The notes beneath the pieces are model-generated. The model made no database searches and had not been told where the DNA came from. It saw only the letters and a list, made by a program, of their open reading frames with translations. 64,000 bases of DNA from Streptomyces sp. LX-29 (GTDB lineage: Bacteria; Actinomycetota; Actinomycetes; Streptomycetales; Streptomycetaceae), in assembly GCF_029541745.1 (NCBI RefSeq), contig NZ_CP089746.1:5961559-6025558 (forward strand), given 5' to 3'. The first letter of the stretch is position 1; the number at the start of each line of letters is the position of its first letter. Positions 42,973-51,470 of the stretch are shown here, one piece after another. The position numbers were made by a program, and so were the translations under genes.

Positions 42973-43039
42973 CGTCGAGAACAAGCCCCGTCGAACAGAA
43001 CGGGTCGAACAGCCAGTCCCTCCGTCGCAGGAGCCCGCC

Positions 43040-43627
43040 ATGAGCGACGCCACCGAGCGTCCCGCCGAGTCCGACGCCTCCGCGGGAGACGCCCGCGCCC
43101 ACGACGCCCACCCCCGGGACGCCCGCCTGGAAGGCGCGTCCGCGGAGGCCGACGCCGCCTTCCGGGACGACCGCGTCGCCGAGGAGAGGGTGGCCTTCAA
43201 GGAGGACGTCGCCGTCGAGGAGGACATCGCCTTCGAGGACGACCTCGACCCCGACGCCTGGCGGTACGCCTGCGAGGAGGACCTCGCCGCGGAGCGGGCC
43301 CGGCGGGCGCGCGAGAAGGCGGCGGACGAGCAGCCGGGCAGCGCGGCGGAGGAACTGCGCAAGCTCGCCGAGGCGGTGGCCGAGAAGGTGGCCGCGTTTC
43401 AGGCGCCGATCGCGGGCCCCGCGGTCCAGGGCGCCGTACAACAGTTGATCGCACAGGCGAAGGCGGCGGTCGAACCGGTCATAGAGCGCAACCCTGAAGT
43501 ATTCGACCACCTCGCCGCGGCAGGTTCCGAGCTCCTGGCCGCGTACCGCGCCGCGGTCGCCGGACAGGAGCAGCGCTGGACCCAGGGAAGCCAGCGTTCG
43601 AGTAGTGAACACATCGACCTCGACTGA
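43040..43627 (+). CDS. DUF5304-type acidic protein
   Basis: A 195-residue cytoplasmic protein. The first ~110 residues are Asp/Glu/Ala-rich and probably disordered; the C-terminal half is helical (AAEELRKLAEAVAEKVAAFQ, IAQAKAAVEPVIERN). I recall such proteins (DUF5304) next to glkA in Streptomyces; the function is unknown. ATG 43040 follows GCAGGAG. It is 67 nt after the ArsA-like gene. Confidence 0.75.
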   Translation: MSDATERPAESDASAGDARAHDAHPRDARLEGASAEADAAFRDDRVAEERVAFKEDVAVEEDIAFEDDLDPDAWRYACEEDLAAERARRAREKAADEQPGSAAEELRKLAEAVAEKVAAFQAPIAGPAVQGAVQQLIAQAKAAVEPVIERNPEVFDHLAAAGSELLAAYRAAVAGQEQRWTQGSQRSSSEHIDLD

Positions 43628-43683
43628 CCCGTGCTCCGGTACGGTTGTGCCCGGCGGGGTTCGACCTAAAAACTGAGGGACAC

Positions 43684-44625
43684 ATGGGACTCACCATCGG
43701 CGTCGACATCGGTGGCACCAAGATCGCGGCTGGCGTGGTCGACGAGGAGGGCACGATCCTCGACACCAGCAGGGTGCCGACCCCGCCGACTCCCGAAGGC
43801 GTCGTGGACGCCATCGCGGACGCGGTGCGCACCGTCAGCGCCGGTTACGACGTCGAGGCGGTGGGCATCGGCGCGGCCGGCTACGTGGACGACAAGCGGG
43901 CGACCGTGCTCTTCGCGCCCAACATCAGATGGCGCCACGAGGCGCTCAAGGACAAGGTCGAGAAGCGCGTCGAGATGCCCGTGGTGGTGGAGAACGACGC
44001 CAACGCCGCGGCCTGGGGCGAGTACCGCTTCGGTGCCGGCCAGGGCCACGACGACGTCGTCTGCATCACCCTCGGCACCGGCCTGGGCGGCGGCATCATC
44101 ATCGGCGGGAAGCTGCACCGCGGGCGCTTCGGCGTCGCCGCCGAGTTCGGCCACATCCGGGTGGTCCCCGACGGGCTGCTGTGCGGCTGCGGCAGCCAGG
44201 GCTGCTGGGAGCAGTACGCCTCCGGCCGGGCCCTGGTCCGCTACGCGCGGCAGCGCGCCAGCGCCACCCCCGAGAACGCCACCGCCCTGCTCGCCCTCGG
44301 CGACGGCACCCCCGAGGGCATCGAGGGCAAGCACATCAGCGACGCCGCCCGCCAGGGCGACAAGGTGGCCATCGACTCGTTCCGCGAGCTGGCCCGCTGG
44401 GCCGGCGCCGGGTTGGCCGACCTCGCCTCGCTCTTCGACCCCTCCGCGTTCATCGTCGGCGGCGGCGTCTCCGACGAGGGCGACCTCGTGCTGGACCCGA
44501 TCCGCACGTCCTTCCGGCGCTGGCTGGTCGGCGCCCAGTGGCGGCCGCACGCCCAGGTGCTCGCCGCCCAGCTCGGTGGCAAGGCGGGGCTGGTCGGCGC
44601 GGCGGACCTGGCCCGCCAGGGCTGA
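43684..44625 (+). CDS. glkA: Glucokinase GlkA (ROK family)
   Basis: A 313-residue ROK-family glucose kinase. ATP site: IGVDIGGTKIAAGVV. Glucose site: VVENDANAAAWGEYRFGAG, then LGTGLGGGIIIGGKL, and a zinc motif CGCGSQGCWE. In Streptomyces coelicolor GlkA phosphorylates internal glucose and is central to carbon catabolite repression. ATG 43684 follows GAGGG. A TACGGT box ~36 bases upstream could be its own promoter. Confidence 0.95.
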   Translation: MGLTIGVDIGGTKIAAGVVDEEGTILDTSRVPTPPTPEGVVDAIADAVRTVSAGYDVEAVGIGAAGYVDDKRATVLFAPNIRWRHEALKDKVEKRVEMPVVVENDANAAAWGEYRFGAGQGHDDVVCITLGTGLGGGIIIGGKLHRGRFGVAAEFGHIRVVPDGLLCGCGSQGCWEQYASGRALVRYARQRASATPENATALLALGDGTPEGIEGKHISDAARQGDKVAIDSFRELARWAGAGLADLASLFDPSAFIVGGGVSDEGDLVLDPIRTSFRRWLVGAQWRPHAQVLAAQLGGKAGLVGAADLARQG

Positions 44626-44723
44626 CACCCCGGACGCCCGAACGGGGCGGACACGCCGGCGGGGTCCGTAGGGTGCCGGCGGGGGAGCGGAACCGGAACC
44701 GAACCGAGAGGGACGGCACGACG

Positions 44724-45539
44724 ATGCCCGCGAAGCTGTCGGACCCCGCCGGCGCGCCCGACCTGCCGGCGTCCCATGGGGAGCCGGAGGACGGCACCGA
44801 ACCGGAGGACGGCACGGCCGTCGTCCGGGTGCTCAGCTACAACATCCGTTCGCTGCGGGACGACAGGGCGGCGCTCGCCCGGGTGATCCGGGCCTGCGCC
44901 CCCGACGTCCTCTGCGTCCAGGAGGCGCCCCGCTTCTTCCGCTGGCGGAAGGCCGCGGCCTGGCTGGCCCGCGCCACCGGCCTGGTCTACGCGACGGGCG
45001 GCGCCACCACCACGGGGCCCATGATCCTCACCTCGCTCCGCGCCCATGTGGTGCGCACCGAGGAGATCCTGCTGCCCCGCACCCCGGGCCTGCACCGGCG
45101 CGGCCTGGCCATCGCCGAGCTGCGCTTCGACGCCGGTCCGGAGGCGCCCGCGGCCCGACTGGGCGTGATCAGCTGCCATCTGAGCCTGTCCGCCGACGAG
45201 CGCTACGCGCAGGCGGGGATGGTGCTGGACCGGCTCGCCGCGCTGGACGTTCCGCACGGCGTCGTGGCCGGCGACCTCAACGACCTGCCCGAGGGGCGCT
45301 CCTTCCGTCGGCTGGCGGGGGCGCTGTCCGACGGCCGGGCCGCCAGGCCGTGGGGTGGCGAGCTCACCTACTCCGCCGTCGAACCCCGCCGCCGTATCGA
45401 CGCCGTCTTCGCCACCGAGGGAGTGGAGGTGCTGGGCTGCGGGGTGCCGCTGGGGCTGCGCGGCGTCCACGAGGCGGACCTGCGGGCGGCCTCCGACCAC
45501 CTGCCGGTGCTGGCCGCGCTGCGCCTGCGCCGGGGGTAG
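44724..45539 (+). CDS. Endonuclease/exonuclease/phosphatase family protein
   Basis: A 271-residue EEP-fold protein. Motifs: VLSYNIRSL (metal Asn), DVLCVQEA (metal Glu), a central SCHLS, VAGDLNDLPEG and the terminal ASDHLPVLA (Asp-His). The fold covers DNases, sphingomyelinases and lipid or nucleotide phosphatases. With no signal peptide it is probably cytoplasmic. A TAGGGT box at ~44669 may serve it. Specific substrate unknown. Confidence 0.88.
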   Translation: MPAKLSDPAGAPDLPASHGEPEDGTEPEDGTAVVRVLSYNIRSLRDDRAALARVIRACAPDVLCVQEAPRFFRWRKAAAWLARATGLVYATGGATTTGPMILTSLRAHVVRTEEILLPRTPGLHRRGLAIAELRFDAGPEAPAARLGVISCHLSLSADERYAQAGMVLDRLAALDVPHGVVAGDLNDLPEGRSFRRLAGALSDGRAARPWGGELTYSAVEPRRRIDAVFATEGVEVLGCGVPLGLRGVHEADLRAASDHLPVLAALRLRRG

Positions 45540-45660
45540 GCTCCGCCTTCGCCGAGGGTAGGGGGACAGTCGCGCCCAGGCGTGGCGCCGGCGGCACCGG
45601 GCCGTCGTCCTTCGGACGCGCCGGCGAGTCGCCCTGGACCACCGGGCCGCGAGAGTCGCC

Positions 45661-46218
45661 CTAGACCACCGCGCCGCGACCCGGGTCGTCGTCCTCGTCC
45701 TCGTCGCCGTCCTTCATCCGCATGACGAGGGTGGCGAAGCCGCCCAGGAAGCCGCCGACCCCGAGGGTCGTCAGCCACCAGGTCATCTCGATGCCCAGCA
45801 GCACGACCAGCAGGAGCAGGAGCGGGCCGCCGAGGACGGCCAGCCAGGCGAAACGGGCCGTGGTGTCGGCGGGCGGCAGCGGCGGTGGCTCGGGCGGGAC
45901 GAAGTGCCCCTCGTCGGTCTCGTCGAAGTCGTCCTCGGAGGACTCGCCGGGCTCCCAGTCGCGGGGACCCACCCCCGGCGCGAACACGACGAAGCTGCCC
46001 GCGGGGGCGTCGGAGGCGCGGTCGCCCTTGACGAACGTGTCGGACTTCTCGGCCGTGTTCGGCTCCGCGTCGGACGCCTCGGCGGGGAGGTTCTCCGCCT
46101 CCGGCCACGGCTGCGCGCCCGACGGGTCCTCGGGCTCCTCCCCGTACGCCGCGACGATCTCGGCGAACGCGGCGTCGTCGTCCCGGGCGTCGGCCTCGCG
46201 TCCGTCACGCTCCGCCAC
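45661..46218 (-). CDS. Acidic membrane protein, unknown function
   Basis: A 185-residue protein. The N-terminal ~125 residues are Asp/Glu/Pro-rich and probably disordered; two hydrophobic helices (FAWLAVLGGPLLLLLVVLLG and TWWLTTLGVGGFLGGFATLV) form a hairpin, and the C-terminus is highly acidic. GTG 46218 follows GAGGAGG and overlaps the esterase stop by 14 nt, so it is translationally coupled. No family function is known to me. Confidence 0.8.
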   Translation of the reverse strand: MAERDGREADARDDDAAFAEIVAAYGEEPEDPSGAQPWPEAENLPAEASDAEPNTAEKSDTFVKGDRASDAPAGSFVVFAPGVGPRDWEPGESSEDDFDETDEGHFVPPEPPPLPPADTTARFAWLAVLGGPLLLLLVVLLGIEMTWWLTTLGVGGFLGGFATLVMRMKDGDEDEDDDPGRGAVV

Positions 46219-47077
46219 GTGCCGTCGCCTCCTCGCCCGACTCAGGCGCTTCCGCGACCGACTCCGGCGCTTCCCCGACCGACTCCTTCGGAGTGGACGC
46301 CCGCTGGGCGGCCCGCGCCGGGGCGCCGACCTCCGGCGCCAGCCGGTTGAGGAACGCGTAGGTCTCCTCGAAGACGAACTCGGCGTCGTGGTCCAGCGTC
46401 GCCACGTGGTAGCTGCGCTCCAGCAGCCGCTCGGTGACGTCGAGCGAGGAGACCCGACCCAGGATGCGCGCGGAGTCGACCGGCGGCACCACATGGTCCT
46501 GCGGGCTGTGCATCACCAGCAGCGGCTGGGTGACCTGCGGCAGTTCGGCGTCGACGAGCCGGAAGAACGCGCGCAGCGAGGCGGCGGCGTGCAGTGGCAC
46601 CCGGTCATAGCCGGACTCCACCGCGCCGGGCTTGGCGATGTCGCTGACGATGCCCTTGGTGGAGGGGATCAGATGGCGCAGCACCGGCAGCGCCACGGCC
46701 GCCTTGTCGTGCATCCTGTTGGCCGGGTTGACCAGCGCCAGGCCGCTGATGGCGGCGCCGTGGCGGGCGGCCAGCCGCAGCGCCAGCGCGCCGCCCATCG
46801 ACAGCCCGCAGACGAAGACCTTGGAGCAGCGCTCGGTGAGCGCCCGCAGCTCGCGGTCCACCTCGGCGTACCAGTCCTGCCAGCCGGTGACGGCCAGGTC
46901 CTGCCAGCGGGTGCCGTGGCCGGGCAGCAGCGGCAGGGAGACGGTCAGGCCGCGCTCCGCGAGGTGGTCGGCCCAGGGCCGTACCGACTGCGGGGAGCCG
47001 GTGAAGCCGTGACAGACGAGGACGCCGACGTCTCCGCCGTCGTGGCGGAACGGCTCGGCCCCGGGGAGCAGCGGCAC
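46205..47077 (-). CDS. Alpha/beta hydrolase (monoacylglycerol lipase/esterase type)
   Basis: A 290-residue serine hydrolase. The oxyanion region is VLVCHGFTGSP, the nucleophile elbow is VCGLSMGGAL, the acid lies in VMHSPQDHVVPP and the catalytic His in RSYHVATLDHD. It resembles carboxylesterase/monoacylglycerol lipase proteins. The last ~35 residues are Ala/Glu-rich. GTG 47077. It is divergent from the PlsC acyltransferase, so lipid turnover is a reasonable context. Confidence 0.91.
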   Translation of the reverse strand: MPLLPGAEPFRHDGGDVGVLVCHGFTGSPQSVRPWADHLAERGLTVSLPLLPGHGTRWQDLAVTGWQDWYAEVDRELRALTERCSKVFVCGLSMGGALALRLAARHGAAISGLALVNPANRMHDKAAVALPVLRHLIPSTKGIVSDIAKPGAVESGYDRVPLHAAASLRAFFRLVDAELPQVTQPLLVMHSPQDHVVPPVDSARILGRVSSLDVTERLLERSYHVATLDHDAEFVFEETYAFLNRLAPEVGAPARAAQRASTPKESVGEAPESVAEAPESGEEATARGGA

Positions 47078-47204
47078 CGCGGATCTCCGTTCGGTGAGTT
47101 CGGTGAGTCAGCGTGGGTGGCAAGGCTGTGCCTCAGCGTACGCGGCGCGCCGCGCGGCGGGTAGGCAGGTTAAGGTCTCCTCGTCACCATCAGGAGGTCC
47201 TCGG

Positions 47205-47948
47205 TTGTTCTACCGCGCAATGAAGCTGTCCGTCGGCGGGATGCTGAAGCTCTCCTTCCGCCCATGGGTGGAGGGCCTGGAGAACATTCCGTCCGAGGGG
47301 CCGGCCATCCTGGCCAGCAACCACCTGTCCTTCTCCGACTCCTTCTTCCTGCCCGCGATGCTCGACCGCAAGGTCACCTTCATCGCGAAGGCCGAGTACT
47401 TCACCACGCCCGGGGTCAAGGGCAAGTTGACCGCGGCCTTCTTCAAGGGCGTCGGGCAGCTCCCGGTGGACCGCTCCGGCGCGCGCGGCGCCGGTGAGGC
47501 GGCGATCAAGAGCGGCATCGAGGTGCTGGAGCGCGGCGAGCTGTTCGGGATCTACCCCGAGGGCACCCGCTCCCCGGACGGGCGTCTCTACCGCGGCAAG
47601 CCCGGCGGCCTGGCGCGGGTGGCGCTGGCCACCGGCGCCCCGGTGATCCCGGTCGCGATGATCGACACCGAGAAGATCCAGCCGCCCGGCAAGGTGATGC
47701 CGAAGCTGATGCGGCCGGGCATCCGGATCGGCAAGCCGCTGGACTTCAGCCGCTACCACGGCATGGACAACGACCGCTTCATCCTGCGCTCGGTCACCGA
47801 CGAGGTGATGTACGAGATCATGAAGCTGTCGGGCCAGGAATACGTCGACATCTACGCCACGGCGGCCAAGCGGCAGATCGCCGAGCAGGCCAAGGCCGAG
47901 CACGCGGCAGCGGTGGCGGAGAAGAAGAAGCAGCAGTCCGGGGCGTAG
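47205..47948 (+). CDS. PlsC-family acyltransferase
   Basis: A 247-residue 1-acyl-glycerol-3-phosphate (lysophospholipid) acyltransferase. The catalytic HX4D motif is in ASNHLSFSD; the glycerol-phosphate site is IYPEGTRSPDG; VIPVAMIDTE follows. The start is TTG 47205, fixed by AGGAGG at 47192-47197 seven bases upstream; the protein then begins LFYRAMKLSVGG. The long Lys/Gln/Ala C-terminus is a family trait. It corresponds to Rv2182c in the mycobacterial cluster. Confidence 0.92.
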   Translation: MFYRAMKLSVGGMLKLSFRPWVEGLENIPSEGPAILASNHLSFSDSFFLPAMLDRKVTFIAKAEYFTTPGVKGKLTAAFFKGVGQLPVDRSGARGAGEAAIKSGIEVLERGELFGIYPEGTRSPDGRLYRGKPGGLARVALATGAPVIPVAMIDTEKIQPPGKVMPKLMRPGIRIGKPLDFSRYHGMDNDRFILRSVTDEVMYEIMKLSGQEYVDIYATAAKRQIAEQAKAEHAAAVAEKKKQQSGA

Positions 47949-47972
47949 CCGCGCCCCGCGGGGGTGGGGGAA

Positions 47973-49274
47973 ATGGGCCGCGAGCCGAAGCCTGACCGCG
48001 TCATGCGCATGTCCGTCGAGCAGCCTCTGTGGCAGGCGCTGACCGGCTACCGGGTGCTGAGCCTGCTGTACGCGGTCGGGCTCTACGCCGTCGCCTTCGA
48101 CGAGTACGACCATCCGCTGGGCGCCGGGGCGTATCTGCTCGCGGTGGCCGTGTGGACCGCCTGCACCTTCCGCCGGGTCGCCGACGCCGAGCGCTGCACG
48201 CCGCGCTTCCTGATCGCCGACCTGACCATCGCGGTCTTCGGCATCCTGGTGACGCCCCTGGTGGACTCGCACGATCGGATCGCGGACGGCGCGCCGACCC
48301 TGCCGTCGATCTGGACGGCCGGGGCCGTGCTCGGCTTCGCGATCAAGGGCGGCTGGAAGTGGGCGGCGTGGACCTCCGCGATCGTCGGCGTCGCCAACAT
48401 CGTCCAGCGCGGGGGGTTCGTCTACGACACCGTGCACGCCGTGGTGCTGCTGTGGGTGGCCGGCGTCGCCATCGGCTACGTGGTCGAGGTGGCCCGCGCC
48501 AGTGAGCGCACCCTCGCCCGCGCGCTGAGCATCGAGGCGGCGACCCGGGAACGGGAGCGGCTGGCCCGCGACATCCACGACAGCGTGCTCCAGGTGCTGG
48601 CCATGGTGCAGCGGCGCGGCGCCGCGATCGGCGGCGAGGCGGCGGAGCTCGGTCGCATGGCAGGCGAGCAGGAGATCGCCCTGCGCGGGCTGGTCTCCAG
48701 CGGGCTGTCGCGCCCGACCGCCGCGGACGCCGAGACGGCGGCGTCGTACGAGTGGTACGGGGCGGTTGCGGCTCCCGATACGGGGGGTGCTCATGAGGCC
48801 CACGAGGTGCCCGGGGCGCGCACCGCGGATGGCGCCGAGGAGGCCGCGGACGGCGCCGCGCCGTGCGATCTGCGGACGCTGCTCGCGCCGCACGCCGGCT
48901 CCCGGGTCACCTTCTCCGAGCCCGGCGCCCCGGTGCTGCTCGCGCGCGCCTCGGCGGCGGAGCTCGCGGCCGCGGTCGGCGCGGCCCTGGACAATGTGCG
49001 GGTGCACGCCGGGGAGGAGGCCAGGACCTGGATCCTCGTGGAGGACGAGCCGGCCGCGGTGACGGTGTCGGTCAGGGACGACGGCCCGGGCTTCCCCGAG
49101 GGCAGGTTGGCGGCCGCCGAGGCGGAGGGCCGGATGGGAGTGGCCCTGTCCATCCGCGGCCGGCTGCGCGACCTCGGCGGCACCGCGGAGTGGTTCTCCG
49201 CCCCGGGCCAGGGCACCGAGGTGGAGTTGAGAGTCCCGAGGATTCCGCGGGACGTGAAGGGCGGGAAGGCATGA
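47973..49274 (+). CDS. macS: Sensor histidine kinase MacS
   Basis: A 433-residue NarL-type kinase with four to six N-terminal helices (residues ~20-180) and a cytoplasmic HisKA_3 box ARDIHDSVLQVLAMV with His202. The HATPase domain has AALDNVRVHAG, SVRDDGPGFP and GRMGVALSIRGRL. A Glu/Ala-rich insert of ~60 residues lies between the H box and the HATPase. It overlaps macR by ATGA. In S. coelicolor the orthologous MacRS affects aerial mycelium maturation; orthology is by order and type. ATG 47973 is preferred; GTG 47964 is possible. Confidence 0.85.
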   Translation: MGREPKPDRVMRMSVEQPLWQALTGYRVLSLLYAVGLYAVAFDEYDHPLGAGAYLLAVAVWTACTFRRVADAERCTPRFLIADLTIAVFGILVTPLVDSHDRIADGAPTLPSIWTAGAVLGFAIKGGWKWAAWTSAIVGVANIVQRGGFVYDTVHAVVLLWVAGVAIGYVVEVARASERTLARALSIEAATRERERLARDIHDSVLQVLAMVQRRGAAIGGEAAELGRMAGEQEIALRGLVSSGLSRPTAADAETAASYEWYGAVAAPDTGGAHEAHEVPGARTADGAEEAADGAAPCDLRTLLAPHAGSRVTFSEPGAPVLLARASAAELAAAVGAALDNVRVHAGEEARTWILVEDEPAAVTVSVRDDGPGFPEGRLAAAEAEGRMGVALSIRGRLRDLGGTAEWFSAPGQGTEVELRVPRIPRDVKGGKA

Positions 49275-49990
49275 CCATGGGTGGGCTGAGCGAGTCGAGC
49301 GAGCGGCGGGAGGAGCGCGAGCCGCTGGGCGGCACCAGGGTGATGGTGGTCGACGACCACCCCATGTGGCGCGACGCGGTCGCCCGGGACCTGGCCGAGG
49401 CCGGGTTCGAGGTGGTCGCCACGGCCGGCGACGGACCGCAGGCGGTGCGGCGCGCCAAGGCCGCCGAGCCCGAGGTGCTGGTGCTCGACCTCAACCTCCC
49501 CGGCCTGCCCGGCGTGCAGGTCTGCAAGGAGCTCGTCGCCGTCATGCCCGGGCTGCGGGTGCTGGTGCTCTCCGCCAGCGGCGAGCACGCGGACGTGCTG
49601 GAGGCGGTGAAGTCCGGCGCCGCCGGCTATCTGCTCAAGTCGGCCAGCACCGAGGAGCTGTTGGACGCGGTGCGGCGGACCGCCGCCGGTGACGCGGTGT
49701 TCACCCCGGGCCTGGCGGGCCTGGTGCTCGGCGAGTACCGGCGGCTGGCCGGCGAGCCCGCCCCGGCCGCCGCCGGCGAGCCGGCCGCCCCACGGCTCAC
49801 CGAGCGCGAGACCGAGGTGCTGCGCCTGGTGGCCAAGGGGCTCTCGTACAAGCAGATCGCGGAGCGCCTGGTCATCTCGCATCGCACGGTGCAGAACCAT
49901 GTGCAGAACACCCTCGGCAAGCTGCAACTGCACAACCGCGTGGAGCTGGTGCGGTACGCGATCGAGCGCGGCCTGGACGAGGGCGCGTGA
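49271..49990 (+). CDS. macR: Response regulator MacR
   Basis: A 239-residue NarL-type regulator. The receiver has acidic DD at 28-29, phospho-acceptor Asp73 in VLVLDLNLPG and Lys in YLLKSAS. The LuxR/GerE DNA-binding domain runs LTERETEVLRLVAKG to HRTVQNHVQNTL. An Ala/Pro linker joins the two. It is translationally coupled to macS. Confidence 0.88.
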   Translation: MTMGGLSESSERREEREPLGGTRVMVVDDHPMWRDAVARDLAEAGFEVVATAGDGPQAVRRAKAAEPEVLVLDLNLPGLPGVQVCKELVAVMPGLRVLVLSASGEHADVLEAVKSGAAGYLLKSASTEELLDAVRRTAAGDAVFTPGLAGLVLGEYRRLAGEPAPAAAGEPAAPRLTERETEVLRLVAKGLSYKQIAERLVISHRTVQNHVQNTLGKLQLHNRVELVRYAIERGLDEGA

Positions 49991-50190
49991 CCGCTGCCGT
50001 TCTCCCGGCGGGCCGCCCCCTGGCCTGACCCCGCGGGGCGTGACCCCGGTGGTGGACCCTCGTCCGGGTGAACCGCCGGGACCAACGCCCTTGGGACGAT
50101 GCGGAATTCACTCTCCCCTTCCCCTTTGTGACCTGGATCACCGTTAGCGTGGCTCCCGGTACCGGGTCCATCACGGAGAAGGGAAGAAAG

Positions 50191-51219
50191 ATGCGGGTCG
50201 GAGTGCTGACCGGCGGCGGCGACTGCCCCGGTCTCAACGCGGTCATCCGCGCCGTCGTCCGCAAGGGCGTGCAGGAGTACGGCTACGACTTCACCGGCTT
50301 CCGGGACGGCTGGCGCGGGCCGTTGGAGGGCGACACCGTCGAACTCGACATCCGCGCGGTGCGCGGCATCCTGCCGCGCGGCGGGACCATCCTGGGGTCC
50401 TCGCGCACCAACCCCTTCTCCTGTGAGAACGGCGTCCGCCGGATCAAGGAGAACCTCGTCAAGCACGAGGTGGACGCGCTGATCGCCATCGGCGGCGAGG
50501 ACACCCTGGGCGTCGCGGCCCGACTCAGCGACGAGTTCGGCGTCCGGTGCGTGGGCGTCCCCAAGACCATCGACAACGACCTGTCCGCCACGGACTACAC
50601 CTTCGGCTTCGACACCGCCGTCAACATCGCCACCGAGGCCATCGACCGTCTCCACACCACCGCCGAGTCGCACATGCGGGTCCTGGTGGTGGAGGTGATG
50701 GGCCGGCACGCGGGCTGGATCGCGCTGCACTCCGGGCTCGCCGGCGGCGCCAACGTCATCCTCATCCCCGAACAGCGCTTCGACCTCGACCAGGTCTGCG
50801 CCTGGGTGGAGTCCCGATTCAAGATCCGCTATGCCCCGATCGTGGTGGTCGCCGAGGGCGCCATGCCCAAGGACGGCGACGCGGTCCTCAAGGACGAGTC
50901 CCTCGACTCCTTCGGTCATGTGCGGCTCTCCGGCATCGGCGAGTGGCTCGCCAAGGAGATCGAGAAGCGCACCGGCAAGGAGGCCAGGACCACCGTCCTC
51001 GGGCACGTTCAGCGCGGCGGCACCCCCAGCGCCTTCGACCGCTGGCTCGCCACCCGCTTCGGGCTGCACGCGATCGACGCCGTGCGCGACGAGGACTTCG
51101 GCACGATGGTCGCCCTGCGCGGCACCGACGTCGTCCGCGTCCCGCTCGCCGACGCCACCACCTCCCTCAAGACGGTCGACCCGTCGCTGTACGTGGAGGC
51201 CGGGGTCTTCTTCGGCTGA
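50191..51219 (+). CDS. pfkA: 6-phosphofructokinase PfkA
   Basis: A 342-residue PFK that phosphorylates fructose 6-phosphate. It has VLTGGGDCPGLNAVIR, the nucleotide segment GGEDTLGVA, catalytic PKTIDNDLSATDYTFGFDTA and VVEVMGRHAGWIAL. The residues at the two positions that separate ATP from PPi enzymes are Asp104 and Lys125 (E. coli Gly104 and Gly124), the PPi-like state, so phospho-donor cannot be stated from sequence. ATG 50191 follows GAAGGGAAG. Confidence 0.93.
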   Translation: MRVGVLTGGGDCPGLNAVIRAVVRKGVQEYGYDFTGFRDGWRGPLEGDTVELDIRAVRGILPRGGTILGSSRTNPFSCENGVRRIKENLVKHEVDALIAIGGEDTLGVAARLSDEFGVRCVGVPKTIDNDLSATDYTFGFDTAVNIATEAIDRLHTTAESHMRVLVVEVMGRHAGWIALHSGLAGGANVILIPEQRFDLDQVCAWVESRFKIRYAPIVVVAEGAMPKDGDAVLKDESLDSFGHVRLSGIGEWLAKEIEKRTGKEARTTVLGHVQRGGTPSAFDRWLATRFGLHAIDAVRDEDFGTMVALRGTDVVRVPLADATTSLKTVDPSLYVEAGVFFG

Positions 51220-51311
51220 CCCCCGGCCGACCGCCGTGGAGCCCGGCCGCCACCCGGCCGGGCGCCACGGGCCGCACCGCTTACCGCGTGGGGCGCGCGT
51301 ACGGCGCCCGC

Positions 51312-51450
51312 GCGGTGGTCCGCCGTTCCGCGCGGGGCGCTGTTCCAGCGGTCTGCCGTTCCGTGCGGTCCGCTGGTCCGTGCGGTCCGCCGTTCCGCGC
51401 GGGGCGCGGGCGCGCCCACCGTTCCGTGGCCCCGCGCGGGGCGCCCCTCA
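51312..51450. repeat. GC-rich imperfect repeats after pfkA
   Basis: The gap between pfkA and the trpEG stop is filled with variants of GTCCGCCGTTCCGCGCGGGGCGC and TTCCGTGCGGTCCGC, at least five times. No terminator or gene is otherwise clear. Confidence 0.7.
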
Positions 51451-51470
51451 CCCATGCACGGCCGCCGGAT

